Shown here one piece after another: positions 1 to 6,278 of a stretch of 7,829 nucleotides of DNA. The notes below the pieces were generated by a model that saw only the letters and a list, made by a program, of their open reading frames with translations, searched no databases and was not told the origin of the DNA. The translations under genes were made by a program, and so were the position numbers. The stretch's first letter is position 1. The number at the start of each line of letters is the position of its first letter. The DNA is from Spirochaetaceae bacterium (GTDB taxonomy: Bacteria > Spirochaetota > Spirochaetia > Treponematales > Treponemataceae). The stretch spans positions 1 to 7,829 of the forward strand of contig JAISTZ010000110.1 in assembly GCA_031272345.1 (NCBI GenBank), written 5' to 3'.

Positions 1-396
1 CGACGCCAGGGCGACCCTGAAGGACTGGCGCGCCGTGACCCGCTGTTCCTCCACCGAGGGGGCTTGCAGGAAGATGCCCGCGGCCGCGGCCCCGATGAAA
101 TACCCGACGATGAACCCCCCTGAGGGCGACGCCAGGGAGGCGAGGCCGCTCCTCCCCCCGGCGAATACCGGGAGCCCCAGGACGCCCCCCAGGATGTAGA
201 GCCCCACCGCGGCGGCCCCCTGGAAGCCCCCGAGGACGGTCCCGGCGAGGAGCACCATCATGTTTTGCAGCACGATCGGCACCCCGGCGGGGCCCGCGGG
301 GATCGCCACGAAGCCGCTCACCCCGATAATCGCCGCAAAAAGGGCGATAAACACCGATCGAGTCGTTCTTTTTCTGTTGTTTGCGCGTTCAGCCAT
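1..396 (-). CDS. bioY: BioY biotin transporter (ECF S component), 5' part only
   Basis: Membrane protein that binds and imports biotin, alone or as the substrate-binding subunit of an energy-coupling-factor transporter. The reading frame is open from the ATG at 396-394 to the window edge, giving residues 1-132 of a protein usually near 180-200 residues. After a basic N-terminus (RANNRKRTTR) come hydrophobic segments at about residues 14-33, 46-76 and 93-112. Two family hallmarks are visible: VPIVLQN at 39-45, followed by a Leu/Gly-rich helix, and the Gly/Ser-rich stretch at 80-99 ending SPSGGFIVGY, matching the BioY pattern SPTGGYLIGF. The start is set by AAGGAG (minus strand, 402-407) 5 bases before the ATG. 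A promoter with a biotin-operator-like dyad lies directly upstream. The rest of the gene, and any ecfA/ecfT partners, lie outside the window. Family assignment is from recognised motifs. Confidence 0.88.
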   Translation of the reverse strand, partial: MAERANNRKRTTRSVFIALFAAIIGVSGFVAIPAGPAGVPIVLQNMMVLLAGTVLGGFQGAAAVGLYILGGVLGLPVFAGGRSGLASLASPSGGFIVGYFIGAAAAGIFLQAPSVEEQRVTARQSFRVALAS

Positions 397-414
397 AGCT
401 ACTCCTTACAGTTA

Positions 415-446
415 TTGTCAACCAAAGAATATACTGAGGTTGACGA
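415..446. promoter_or_regulatory. BirA-type biotin operator in the bioY promoter
   Basis: TTGTCAACC (415-423) and GGTTGACGA (438-446) form an inverted repeat matching at 8 of 9 positions, separated by 14 bases. The known BirA box, as in the E. coli bio operator, is TTGTAAACC, a 14-16 base spacer, then GGTTTACAA. Spacer length, the outer TTGT and the AACC/GGTT core all agree. The site covers the -10 box of bioY, where a biotin-responsive repressor should act. Which protein binds is inferred: it requires a BirA with an N-terminal DNA-binding domain in this organism. Confidence 0.65.
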
Positions 447-456
447 AAAACGTCAA
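428..456 (-). promoter_or_regulatory. bioY promoter
   Basis: On the minus strand TTGACG (-35, at 456-451) and TATATT (-10, at 433-428) are separated by exactly 17 bases, a near-consensus sigma-70 type promoter. Transcription would begin near 421, about 25 bases before the bioY ATG. The -10 box lies within the spacer of the operator at 415-446, so a bound repressor would block RNA polymerase. Confidence 0.7.
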
Positions 457-466
457 GGGGGAGCGC

Positions 467-492
467 TGAAAAAGTCAATTGACGGTTTTTCA
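467..492. other. A+T-rich dyad between lacI and bioY
   Basis: TGAAAAA (467-473) and TTTTTCA (486-492) flank GTCAATTGAC (474-483), itself a perfect 10-base palindrome. The dyad lies 8 bases beyond the lacI stop codon, so it could be a weak terminator for lacI. The stem is A/T-rich and the T run is part of the stem, so this is not a canonical intrinsic terminator. Confidence 0.3.
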
Positions 493-499
493 ACCTTTC

Positions 500-1507
500 C
501 TAGATGTTCTCCCTGAAGAATACGTCTATGGGAATGTCTATCACGGGCTCGCAGGGTTCCCCCAGGACGCAATGGCGGTAGAGCTCGCAGAGGGCCTGGT
601 AGCCCTGGTTGTCCGCCCGCTGGGAAATCAGGCAGTCGATGGCCCCGTCCAGCACACAGCGGCGGTTGCGGGGGAGGTTGTCGTAGCCGATGAGGGCGAT
701 GTTTTTTTTGAGGCCCCGCTCCACGAGGTATTCAGCCACCAGGTAGCCCTCGGCGTGGGGCACAAAGATGCCGCTGATGTCCGGGTGCAGGGCAAAGAGC
801 TCGTCCATAAATTCGTGGAGGGAATTCGGGTCCAAAAAATCGCAGGACACCTCTATGGTGCGGGAATTTTCCCGGCTCCCAAAGTATTCGGAAAAGCCCC
901 GGATTCGTTCCCGGAGATTCAGCCCGTCGCTGAACATGCGGATGGCGGCAAAGAGCCCCGCCCGCTTGAGGAAGCTCATCATGCGGCCCGCGCACAGGCC
1001 CCCCCGGAAGGGGCTCTGGGCGATGGTGACCAGGGGCCTGGTTTTTGCCAGGGGGGAATCCACGTAAATGTAGGGGGCGCCGTTCATGAGGGCGGCGAGG
1101 CTCTGGGCGTCTTGGGAGAGGACCGGGGACAGAATCATGCCGTCGACGCCCTTTTCCAGCAGGGCGGCCCCGGCTTCGAGCATGGTTCCGGGTTTTGTCC
1201 GGTCAAAAAAAGCCGGGAGGAGCTCGATGGTGAAGGGTCTGAGGGTGAGGCACGCGCTTTGGATGCCCGAAATCACCAGGTCCCAGTACCCGAAATCCGT
1301 GTCCCTGAGGGGAAAGAGCACCCCCACCGTGAGGACCGACCGCTGTTTGAGCTGCCGGGCTGCCAGGTTGGGGGTGTACCCGTATTTTTCGATGACCTCT
1401 TCGATTTTCTGTTTGGTGGCCGGAGCGACCTTGCCCCGGTTGTTCACCACCCGGTCAACCGTGCCGATGGAGACCCCTGATTTTTCCGCAATCTGGCTAA
1501 GAGTCAT
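500..1507 (-). CDS. LacI-family transcriptional regulator of the mgl operon
   Basis: A 335-residue sugar-responsive repressor of normal length for the LacI/GalR family. The helix-turn-helix occupies about residues 3-22 (LSQIAEKSGVSIGTVDRVV), then NNRGKV and the hinge helix LAARQLKQ at 48-55, whose Leu53 is the residue that in this family wedges into a central CG step. From about residue 59 it has the two-lobed periplasmic-binding-protein-like effector domain, with IGYDNLP at 273-279. The recognition helix reads TVDR where the commonest family form is TVSR. The ATG at 1507 is chosen because the HTH begins at once; its ribosome site is poor (AGGGCGG). It is transcribed away from mglB from a shared 176-base region carrying two similar palindromes, so control of mglBAC and of itself is inferred. 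The effector is not identifiable from sequence. Confidence 0.88.
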   Translation of the reverse strand: MTLSQIAEKSGVSIGTVDRVVNNRGKVAPATKQKIEEVIEKYGYTPNLAARQLKQRSVLTVGVLFPLRDTDFGYWDLVISGIQSACLTLRPFTIELLPAFFDRTKPGTMLEAGAALLEKGVDGMILSPVLSQDAQSLAALMNGAPYIYVDSPLAKTRPLVTIAQSPFRGGLCAGRMMSFLKRAGLFAAIRMFSDGLNLRERIRGFSEYFGSRENSRTIEVSCDFLDPNSLHEFMDELFALHPDISGIFVPHAEGYLVAEYLVERGLKKNIALIGYDNLPRNRRCVLDGAIDCLISQRADNQGYQALCELYRHCVLGEPCEPVIDIPIDVFFRENI

Positions 1508-1520
1508 GGGCCGCCCTGTT

Positions 1521-1538
1521 TTTGTTTACGTTCACAAA
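1521..1538. promoter_or_regulatory. Candidate LacI-family operator at the lacI start site
   Basis: TTTGTTTACGTTCACAAA is an imperfect dyad around a central CG (6 of 8 half-site positions symmetric), the form expected of LacI-family operators. It shares 11 of 14 core bases with the palindrome upstream of mglB (TGTTTACGTTCACA against TGTGTACGATAACA). It covers the predicted lacI start point, which suggests autorepression. Confidence 0.6.
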
Positions 1539-1541
1539 ACA

Positions 1542-1570
1542 AGCATATATGATTTCGGGGAAGAAGTAAA
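1542..1570 (-). promoter_or_regulatory. lacI promoter
   Basis: On the minus strand TTTACT (-35, at 1570-1565) and TATGCT (-10, at 1547-1542) are 17 bases apart. Transcription would begin near 1535, inside the palindrome at 1521-1538, leaving a leader of about 28 bases. Both boxes match consensus at four positions of six. Confidence 0.5.
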
Positions 1571-1612
1571 GAATAAATTTTCTTAAAAAATAAAGAAATT
1601 TGTTATTTTCGC

Positions 1613-1641
1613 TTGACAAACGCCAAAGCGCGGTGTAGGGT
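1613..1641 (+). promoter_or_regulatory. mglBAC promoter
   Basis: A perfect -35 box TTGACA (1613-1618) is followed after 17 bases by TAGGGT (1636-1641), a weak -10 box matching consensus at three of six positions. Transcription would start near 1648, inside the palindrome at 1642-1661. The strong -35 with a weak -10 may mean an activator helps or that the true -10 is read differently here. Confidence 0.5.
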
Positions 1642-1661
1642 AAATGTGTACGATAACATTT
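1642..1661. promoter_or_regulatory. Candidate LacI-family operator upstream of mglB
   Basis: AAATGTGTACGATAACATTT has perfect 6-base outer arms (AAATGT/ACATTT) around a central CG at 1651-1652, the classical LacI-family operator layout. It begins directly after the -10 box, so binding should block mgl transcription. Its centre is 122 bases from the centre of the matching site at lacI, about 11.6 helical turns. Confidence 0.65.
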
Positions 1662-1683
1662 CATTCCTAGGAGGTATTACAGA

Positions 1684-2691
1684 ATGAAAAAGGCATTGAT
1701 TGCGGCACTGATTGTGCTCACAGCAACGGTTGCTTTTGCAGGGGGAAGCAAAGACAGCGGCGGAGGCCAGCCCAGGATCGGCGTGGCGATTTACAAATTT
1801 GACGACACCTTCATGTCCACCGTGCGGAACGCGATTTCCGACGCGGCCGCAGGCAAGGCGTCCGCCGAAATCGTGGACAGCCAGAACGCCCAGCCCACCC
1901 AGAACGACCAGGTGGACAACTTCATCTCCAAGGGCGCAAAGGCCCTGGCGATTAACCCCGTGGACCGCACCGCGGCAACGGTGATTATCTCAAAGGCCAA
2001 GGCAGCCAACATCCCCGTGGTGTTCTTCAACCGGGAACCCCTGGAAGCGGACATGCAGTCCTGGGACAAGGTGTACTACGTGGGCGCAAAGGCGGAAGAT
2101 TCCGGCACCTACCAGGGTCAGATTATCGTTGACTACTGGAAGGCCAATCCCGCTGCGGACAAGAACGGCGACGGGGTGATCCAGTACATCATGCTCAAGG
2201 GCGAGCCGGGCCACCAGGATGCGGAGCTCCGCACCCAGTATTCAATCCAGGCCGTCAAGGACGCGGGCCTCAAGGTGGAGCTTCTGGCGGAAGACACCGC
2301 CATGTGGGACAGGCCCAAGGCTGTCGATAAGATGGACGCTTTCTGGGCGCGCTTCGGCGACAAGATCGAAGTGGTGTTCTGCAACAACGACGACATGGCC
2401 CTGGGGGTCATCGAGTCCCTGCGGAAGGTCGGCTTTTTCTCGGGAGGAAAATTCCTGCCCGTTGTCGGCGTTGACGCCACCGCTCCGGCCCTGGCGGCCC
2501 TGGCGGAAGGAACCCTCCTGGGCACGGTGCTGAACGACGGCAAAAACCAGGGCAAGGCGACCTTCGACCTGGCTTATGCCGCGGCCACGGGCGCCTCTGT
2601 TTCCGGCGCGGGCTGGCCCCTTGACAGGGGTAAGTACGTGTGGGTACCCTACCAAAAGGTCACCAAAGAAAACTACAAGCAATTCCAGTAG
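1684..2691 (+). CDS. mglB: MglB galactose/glucose-binding periplasmic protein
   Basis: A 335-residue periplasmic receptor that delivers galactose or glucose to the MglA/MglC importer. A Sec signal peptide (basic MKK, hydrophobic core, cleavage about at AFA-GG, residues 17-21) has no lipobox cysteine, so a soluble product is expected. Similarity to E. coli MglB runs the whole length. The sugar-contact residues known there appear conserved: Asp41, Phe43, Asn116 (FFN), His177, Asp179 and Arg183 (GEPGHQDAELR), Trp208, Asn235, Asp264 (GVDA) and Asn284 (LND). The calcium loop is also kept: DKNGDGVIQ at 159-167, with Glu229 as the distal ligand. The start has a strong ribosome site, AGGAGGT at 1669-1675, 8 bases before the ATG. 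It is first in an operon with mglA and mglC, separated from mglA by 115 bases of hairpins. Conservation of the pocket supports a glucose/galactose ligand, but exact specificity is inferred. Confidence 0.95.
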   Translation: MKKALIAALIVLTATVAFAGGSKDSGGGQPRIGVAIYKFDDTFMSTVRNAISDAAAGKASAEIVDSQNAQPTQNDQVDNFISKGAKALAINPVDRTAATVIISKAKAANIPVVFFNREPLEADMQSWDKVYYVGAKAEDSGTYQGQIIVDYWKANPAADKNGDGVIQYIMLKGEPGHQDAELRTQYSIQAVKDAGLKVELLAEDTAMWDRPKAVDKMDAFWARFGDKIEVVFCNNDDMALGVIESLRKVGFFSGGKFLPVVGVDATAPALAALAEGTLLGTVLNDGKNQGKATFDLAYAAATGASVSGAGWPLDRGKYVWVPYQKVTKENYKQFQ

Positions 2692-2698
2692 GGGCGCG

Positions 2699-2716
2699 AC
2701 CGCCGTCTCCGGCGGT
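2699..2716 (+). other. Hairpin 1 in the mglB-mglA gap
   Basis: ACCGCCG and CGGCGGT form a perfect 7-base-pair stem with a 4-base loop (TCTC), 7 bases beyond the mglB stop. Only three T follow, so it is a weak terminator or attenuator at best. It could protect the mglB 3' end from exonucleases. Confidence 0.6.
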
Positions 2717-2734
2717 TTGCCCTGAGGGTTTTGC

Positions 2735-2756
2735 CGGCCACATCGCGCTGTGGCCG
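2735..2756 (+). other. Hairpin 2 in the mglB-mglA gap
   Basis: CGGCCACA and TGTGGCCG form a perfect 8-base-pair stem closing a 6-base loop. No T tract follows. It directly abuts hairpin 3. Confidence 0.6.
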
Positions 2757-2773
2757 CCCCGCGCTCTGCGGGG
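2757..2773 (+). other. Hairpin 3 in the mglB-mglA gap
   Basis: CCCCGC and GCGGGG form a 6-base-pair all-G/C stem with a 5-base loop, starting at the base after hairpin 2 ends. The mglA ribosome site (AAGGCGG, 2794-2800) lies about 20 bases downstream and is left free. Confidence 0.55.
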
Positions 2774-2806
2774 TGACCACGGCGTCATTTTTCAAGGCGG
2801 TGGTGC

Positions 2807-4348
2807 ATGGGCCAATCCGATTTCGTCCTTGAGATGGACGGTATCTCCAAGAGTTTCCCCGGGGTAAAAGCCCTGGACAACGTGACTCTCCACGTGCGCA
2901 AGGGCGAGGTCCACGCGCTCATGGGGGAAAACGGCGCGGGAAAGTCCACCCTGATGAAATGCCTCTTCGGTATCTACGATCCCGACGGCGGCACAATCAG
3001 GGTTGACGGCGAAACCGTCAAATTTTCGGACGCAAAGGACGCCCTGTCCCGGGGCATTTCCATGATTCACCAGGAGCTCTCTCCCGTAAAAGACCGCAGC
3101 GTGATGGAAAACCTGTGGCTCGGGCGGTTCCCGGAACGCCGCGTCCTGGGCATTCCCTTTGTCGACCACAGGGCCATGTACGAAAAAACCCTGGAGGTCT
3201 TTGCGAGTCTGCAAATCGACATCGACCCAAAGGTGTGGGTCCGCTACCTGTCGGTCTCCAAGGTGCAGATGCTCGAAATCGCCAAGGCCTGTTCCATGAA
3301 CGCAAAGATCATCATCATGGACGAGCCTTCGTCATCCCTCACGGAAAACGAGGTTGACCACCTGTTCAAGATAATCAACACCCTCCGGGACAAGGGCGTG
3401 TCGATCATCTACATTTCCCACAAAATCGAAGAAATCCTCCGCATTTCCGATGAGGTGACCATCATGCGGGACGGCAAATCCATCGGCACCTGGCCGGCGG
3501 AGGGGCTCACCAACGACTTCATCATCGCCAAGATGGTGGGCCGGGACCTGTCCAACCGGTTCCCCCCCAGGAGCAACATCCCCGGGGACGATATGCTCAC
3601 CGTGTCGGCCTTCACGAGCGCCGAGCGCAACTCCTTCCAGGACGTGTCCTTCACCCTGAGGCGGGGCGAAATCCTGGGCATCGGCGGGCTGGTGGGCGCA
3701 AAACGGAGCGAGCTCGTGGAGACCATGTTCGGCCTGCGGCCCCTCAAGTCCGGGGAGATGAGCATGAAGGGCAAGAAACTTCGGGTGCGCAGTTCAATCG
3801 ACGCCAAGGGCAACGGCATGGCCCTCCTCACGGAAGAGCGCCGGGCAACGGGCATCATCCCCATGCTCTCGGTCCTCGACAACACGGTCATAGCGAACCT
3901 GATAAAATATCTTTCCAAAATCGGCCTTATCCGGGCAAAACAGTGCGCCGGTGATGTGGACGACAGCATCGAAAAACTCCGAATCAAAACCCCCTCCCGG
4001 ATGACTCGAATCAAGGACCTCTCCGGCGGGAACCAGCAGAAGACGCTCTTTGCCCGGTGGCTCCTCACCAATCCGGAGATCCTCATCCTGGATGAGCCCA
4101 CCAGGGGGATCGACGTGGGCGCAAAATACGAAATTTACACGATAATCGCAAACCTCGCGCAGGAGGGCAAGAGTATCATCATGATTTCATCGGAGATGCC
4201 GGAGCTGTTGGGTATGTCCGACAGAATCATGGTGATGTGCGCCGGCAGGATGACCGGAATTCTCGACGGCAAAACCGCCACCCAGGAGGAGATAATGCGG
4301 CTGGCCACCCAATTCGCAAAGGAATCAACCAAAGGAGCAAACCAATGA
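2807..4348 (+). CDS. mglA: MglA sugar ABC transporter ATP-binding protein
   Basis: A 513-residue double-domain ATPase powering sugar import, acting on the cytoplasmic face of MglC. The first nucleotide-binding domain has Walker A GENGAGKST (40-48), Q-loop HQE (88-90), a variant signature LSVSKVQ (148-154), Walker B ending MDEP (171-174) and a switch His205. The second has a degenerate Walker A GLVGAKRSE (294-302), a good signature LSGGNQQ (405-411), Walker B LILDEPTRG (426-434), and SSE (461-463) where the switch histidine would be. This asymmetry is normal for the carbohydrate importer group that includes MglA, RbsA and XylG, so it does not indicate decay. AAGGCGG precedes the ATG by 6 bases. 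The stop codon overlaps the mglC start as ATGA. Family is certain; the name mglA rests on the neighbours mglB and mglC. Confidence 0.95.
   Translation: MGQSDFVLEMDGISKSFPGVKALDNVTLHVRKGEVHALMGENGAGKSTLMKCLFGIYDPDGGTIRVDGETVKFSDAKDALSRGISMIHQELSPVKDRSVMENLWLGRFPERRVLGIPFVDHRAMYEKTLEVFASLQIDIDPKVWVRYLSVSKVQMLEIAKACSMNAKIIIMDEPSSSLTENEVDHLFKIINTLRDKGVSIIYISHKIEEILRISDEVTIMRDGKSIGTWPAEGLTNDFIIAKMVGRDLSNRFPPRSNIPGDDMLTVSAFTSAERNSFQDVSFTLRRGEILGIGGLVGAKRSELVETMFGLRPLKSGEMSMKGKKLRVRSSIDAKGNGMALLTEERRATGIIPMLSVLDNTVIANLIKYLSKIGLIRAKQCAGDVDDSIEKLRIKTPSRMTRIKDLSGGNQQKTLFARWLLTNPEILILDEPTRGIDVGAKYEIYTIIANLAQEGKSIIMISSEMPELLGMSDRIMVMCAGRMTGILDGKTATQEEIMRLATQFAKESTKGANQ
4331..4337 (+). promoter_or_regulatory. 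Ribosome binding site that fixes the mglC start
   Basis: AAAGGAG lies 7 bases before the ATG at 4345, inside the end of mglA. It selects this start over an in-frame upstream ATG at 4237, which would add 36 residues of hydrophilic, arginine-rich sequence read out of frame from mglA. Confidence 0.8.
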
Positions 4349-5379
4349 GCACGGATCTGTCAAAAAAGCTTAGCCGGGATACGGTAAAGAATTTCTGTCT
4401 CAACAACGCGATTTCCCTGGTGCTTGTGGCGCTGATCATTTTTATCGCGATTAGGGAGCCGGGTTTTATTTCCGTACGGAACCTGCGCAACATCCTTACC
4501 ATGAGCGCCACCCGGCTCATCATCGCCCTGGGGGTTACGGGCTGTCTCATCACCGCGGGCACGGACCTGTCCGCGGGGCGCAACGTGGGGCTTGCGGCGG
4601 TGATTTCGTCGTCCCTCCTGCAAGCGCCGGATTATCCCCGGCGGATGTACGAAAACCTGCCGTCCCTGCCCCTCATCGTGCCCCTGCTCGTGGCGGTCGT
4701 CGTGTGCGGCCTGGTGGGTCTCGTCAACGGCATCGTCGTGGCCAAGCTGAAGGTGCCCCCCTTCATAGCGACTCTGGGAACCATGGTGGCGGCCTACGGT
4801 ATCTGTTCAATTTACTTTGACCGGCCCCCCTACGGCGCTCAGCCCATCGGCGGACTCAACAAGGCGTTCAGCGCCCTGGGTACGGGCTACGTGGGTTTCG
4901 GCGGCAACTACTCGATCCCCTACATCGTGCTCATCGCGGCGGCCTTCACGCTGGTGATGTGGATTCTCTACAACAAGACCCGGCTGGGCAAAAATATCTA
5001 CGCCATCGGCGGCAACATGGAAGCCGCCCGGGTGTCCGGGGTGAACGTGACCAAGACGCTCATCATCGTGTACATCATCGCGGGGTGCATGTACGCCATC
5101 GGGGGCTCCCTCGAAGCGGCCAGAACCGGCGGCGCCACGAACAACTACGGTAACGGCTACGAACTCGACGCCATCGCGGCCTGTGTTGTCGGCGGGGTTT
5201 CCGTGTACGGCGGCATCGGCACCGTGCCGGGGGTCGTGGTGGGCGTGTTGATTTTTAGCGTCATCAACTACGGCTTAACGTTTATCAACGTGAACCCCTA
5301 TTGGCAGCAAATCATCAAGGGCGTCATCATCGTGGCGGCGGTCGCCATCGACATCAAGAAATACCTGGTGCGGCGATAA
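4345..5379 (+). CDS. mglC: MglC sugar ABC transporter permease
   Basis: A 344-residue inner-membrane permease, close to the 336 of E. coli MglC, forming the sugar channel as a dimer with MglA. It belongs to the BPD_transp_2 family. Hydrophobic segments occur along the whole chain, for example at about residues 21-36, 51-67, 108-132, 186-206, 232-250 and 272-300. Recognisable MglC motifs are ITAGTDLSAGRNVGLAA (about 69-85), KVPPFIATLGTM (about 137-148) and the conserved cytoplasmic loop GGNMEAARVSGVNV (about 222-235) thought to contact the ATPase. Start at 4345 is set by AAAGGAG and the ATGA overlap with mglA, implying translational coupling. No terminator is visible between its stop and the TA genes that begin 70 bases later. 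Confidence 0.95.
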   Translation: MSTDLSKKLSRDTVKNFCLNNAISLVLVALIIFIAIREPGFISVRNLRNILTMSATRLIIALGVTGCLITAGTDLSAGRNVGLAAVISSSLLQAPDYPRRMYENLPSLPLIVPLLVAVVVCGLVGLVNGIVVAKLKVPPFIATLGTMVAAYGICSIYFDRPPYGAQPIGGLNKAFSALGTGYVGFGGNYSIPYIVLIAAAFTLVMWILYNKTRLGKNIYAIGGNMEAARVSGVNVTKTLIIVYIIAGCMYAIGGSLEAARTGGATNNYGNGYELDAIAACVVGGVSVYGGIGTVPGVVVGVLIFSVINYGLTFINVNPYWQQIIKGVIIVAAVAIDIKKYLVRR

Positions 5380-5400
5380 GGACGGAAGGAGACAATCGGC

Positions 5401-5429
5401 TTGACTCATGCGCATTTATGAAATAAACT
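5401..5429 (+). promoter_or_regulatory. Promoter of the UPF0175/DUF3368 module, with dyads
   Basis: TTGACT (5401-5406) and TAAACT (5424-5429) are 17 bases apart. A perfect 8-base palindrome ATGCGCAT (5408-5415) lies between the boxes, and TTTAT-GAA-ATAAA (5415-5427) overlaps the -10. Either could be an operator for self-repression, as is usual in TA modules; that part is inference. Confidence 0.5.
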
Positions 5430-5449
5430 TATGTTATGGAGAACACCTT

Positions 5450-5707
5450 ATGAAACTGGATTTGAGTGTAACCGTTCCGGATTCGGCGAATATATCCGCT
5501 ACTGACGCACAAATTATGCTTGCCGCAAAGCTCTACGAGACAGAAAAACTTTCGCTGGGGCAAGCGGCTCGTGTCGCGGGCCTTTCATACCGCACGTTTT
5601 ATGAACTCCTCGTCAAATATGGTATACCTGTTTTTTCGATAACAAAAGACGAACTCAAAGAAGACCTCAAAAATGCCGCAAGCCTACGATACGCTCGTAA
5701 TTTCTGA
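5450..5707 (+). CDS. UPF0175 family antitoxin
   Basis: An 85-residue small protein of the UPF0175 family, predicted antitoxin and transcriptional repressor of the downstream PIN toxin. The core LSLGQAARVAGLSYRTF (34-50) followed by GIPV (58-61) is a helix-turn-helix-like region typical of the family, and KDELKEDL at 66-73 is the usual C-terminal tail. The start is the ATG at 5450, preceded by GGAG (5438-5441, 8 bases away). An in-frame ATG at 5408 would add 14 residues but lies between the promoter boxes. The last 35 bases overlap the toxin in another frame, implying coupling. G+C content is visibly lower than in mglBAC, which suggests separate acquisition. Confidence 0.82.
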   Translation: MKLDLSVTVPDSANISATDAQIMLAAKLYETEKLSLGQAARVAGLSYRTFYELLVKYGIPVFSITKDELKEDLKNAASLRYARNF

Positions 5708-6125
5708 TACAAGCTGTTTGATTGCGCTTGCGAATATCGGTCTTTTGGATATTTTGTCCAAACTGTGCGCAACGGTTGTTGTAACACCTCAAATAGCCGC
5801 CGAATATGGTGATCCGCTTCCTGAGTGGATTCATGTTCAGGCAGTCACCAATTCTCAAGTCATGGATGCCATTTTGAATGTTCTTGACATAGGCGAATCA
5901 AGTGCTATCGCCCTATCGCTTGAAACCGAAAACGCACTTTTAGTGCTTGATGAAAAGAAAGCTAGGGTGTATGCGCGAAACCATGGTCTTAAACACACGG
6001 GAACTATCGGCATTTTGTTAGATGCGCACCGGAATCACTTGCTGAACAATATTGAAGAGGTCTTGGATAATTTGAGGAACTCCGGTTTTAGGATGCCTGC
6101 TGATATTGTGGATATTGATGCATAG
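5673..6125 (+). CDS. DUF3368 PIN-domain toxin
   Basis: A 150-residue PIN-fold protein of the DUF3368 group, predicted metal-dependent RNase neutralised by the UPF0175 protein encoded just upstream. The acidic residues expected in a PIN active site are visible: Asp12 in VISDTSCLIAL, Glu44 in IAAEYGDP, Glu75 in DIGESSAIAL and Asp93 in LVLDEKKAR. The later stretch GLKHTGTIGILLDAHR (105-120) is characteristic of DUF3368. All four acids are present, so it looks intact. It has only a weak A-rich ribosome site and probably depends on translation of the overlapping antitoxin. The RNA target cannot be told from sequence. Confidence 0.85.
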   Translation: MPQAYDTLVISDTSCLIALANIGLLDILSKLCATVVVTPQIAAEYGDPLPEWIHVQAVTNSQVMDAILNVLDIGESSAIALSLETENALLVLDEKKARVYARNHGLKHTGTIGILLDAHRNHLLNNIEEVLDNLRNSGFRMPADIVDIDA

Positions 6126-6140
6126 GTTGCGGCTACCTAT
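6122..6140 (+). other. Small hairpin at the DUF3368 stop codon
   Basis: ATAGGT (6122-6127) and ACCTAT (6135-6140) pair around a 7-base loop, and the stem includes the TAG stop (6123-6125). No T tract follows, so terminator activity is doubtful. Confidence 0.3.
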
Positions 6141-6220
6141 TCTCGGACCCTACGAACGGATCAGATTTGTCCGCGAGGTCTGTGTGGTCCTATGTTCTGT
6201 GGACGCTTCCCCTATGCGTC

Positions 6221-6278
6221 GGGCTTGCTGGGCTTGCGCGGGTCCCACTCGCCCGCGCTACGCTCAGTGTTTCAGCCC
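6221..6278. repeat. G+C-rich structured element between convergent TA modules
   Basis: GGGCTTGC occurs twice in tandem (6221-6228 and 6230-6237). The second copy runs into GCGCGGG (6236-6242), which pairs perfectly with CCCGCGC (6252-6258) across a 9-base loop. An outer GGGCT/AGCCC pairing can extend the fold. The 146-base gap between the convergent toxins is otherwise featureless, and this block is sharply richer in G+C than the DUF3368 gene beside it. It has the look of a dispersed palindromic repeat, but only one copy is in the window. Its right end includes the stop codon of the minus-strand PIN gene (6272-6274). Confidence 0.4.

Noticed and set aside
479..1480. Long open frame on the plus strand (333 codons)
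   Set aside because: It lies entirely opposite the LacI gene, has His/Gly/Glu-rich shadow composition and matches no family; the minus-strand frame has a clear HTH and effector domain.
1565..1610. A/T-rich stretch between the divergent promoters as an additional promoter or UP element
   Set aside because: It is A+T-rich but shows no clear extra box or repeat; it could aid the mgl -35 but cannot be supported from sequence alone.
2699..2718. Intrinsic terminator after mglB
   Set aside because: The stem is good but only three T follow, and mglA and mglC would then lack a promoter; it is listed as a hairpin instead.
3409..4101. Open frame of 230 codons on the minus strand opposite mglA
   Set aside because: Serine/arginine-rich antisense shadow of a well-conserved ATPase; no domain visible.
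4237..4344. Upstream extension of mglC by 36 residues
   Set aside because: It is read out of frame from mglA and is hydrophilic; the ribosome site AAAGGAG and the ATGA overlap fix the start at 4345.
5408..5449. Upstream ATG for the UPF0175 antitoxin
   Set aside because: It lies between the -35 and -10 boxes of the module's promoter; the ATG at 5450 has a ribosome site and family-like N-terminus.
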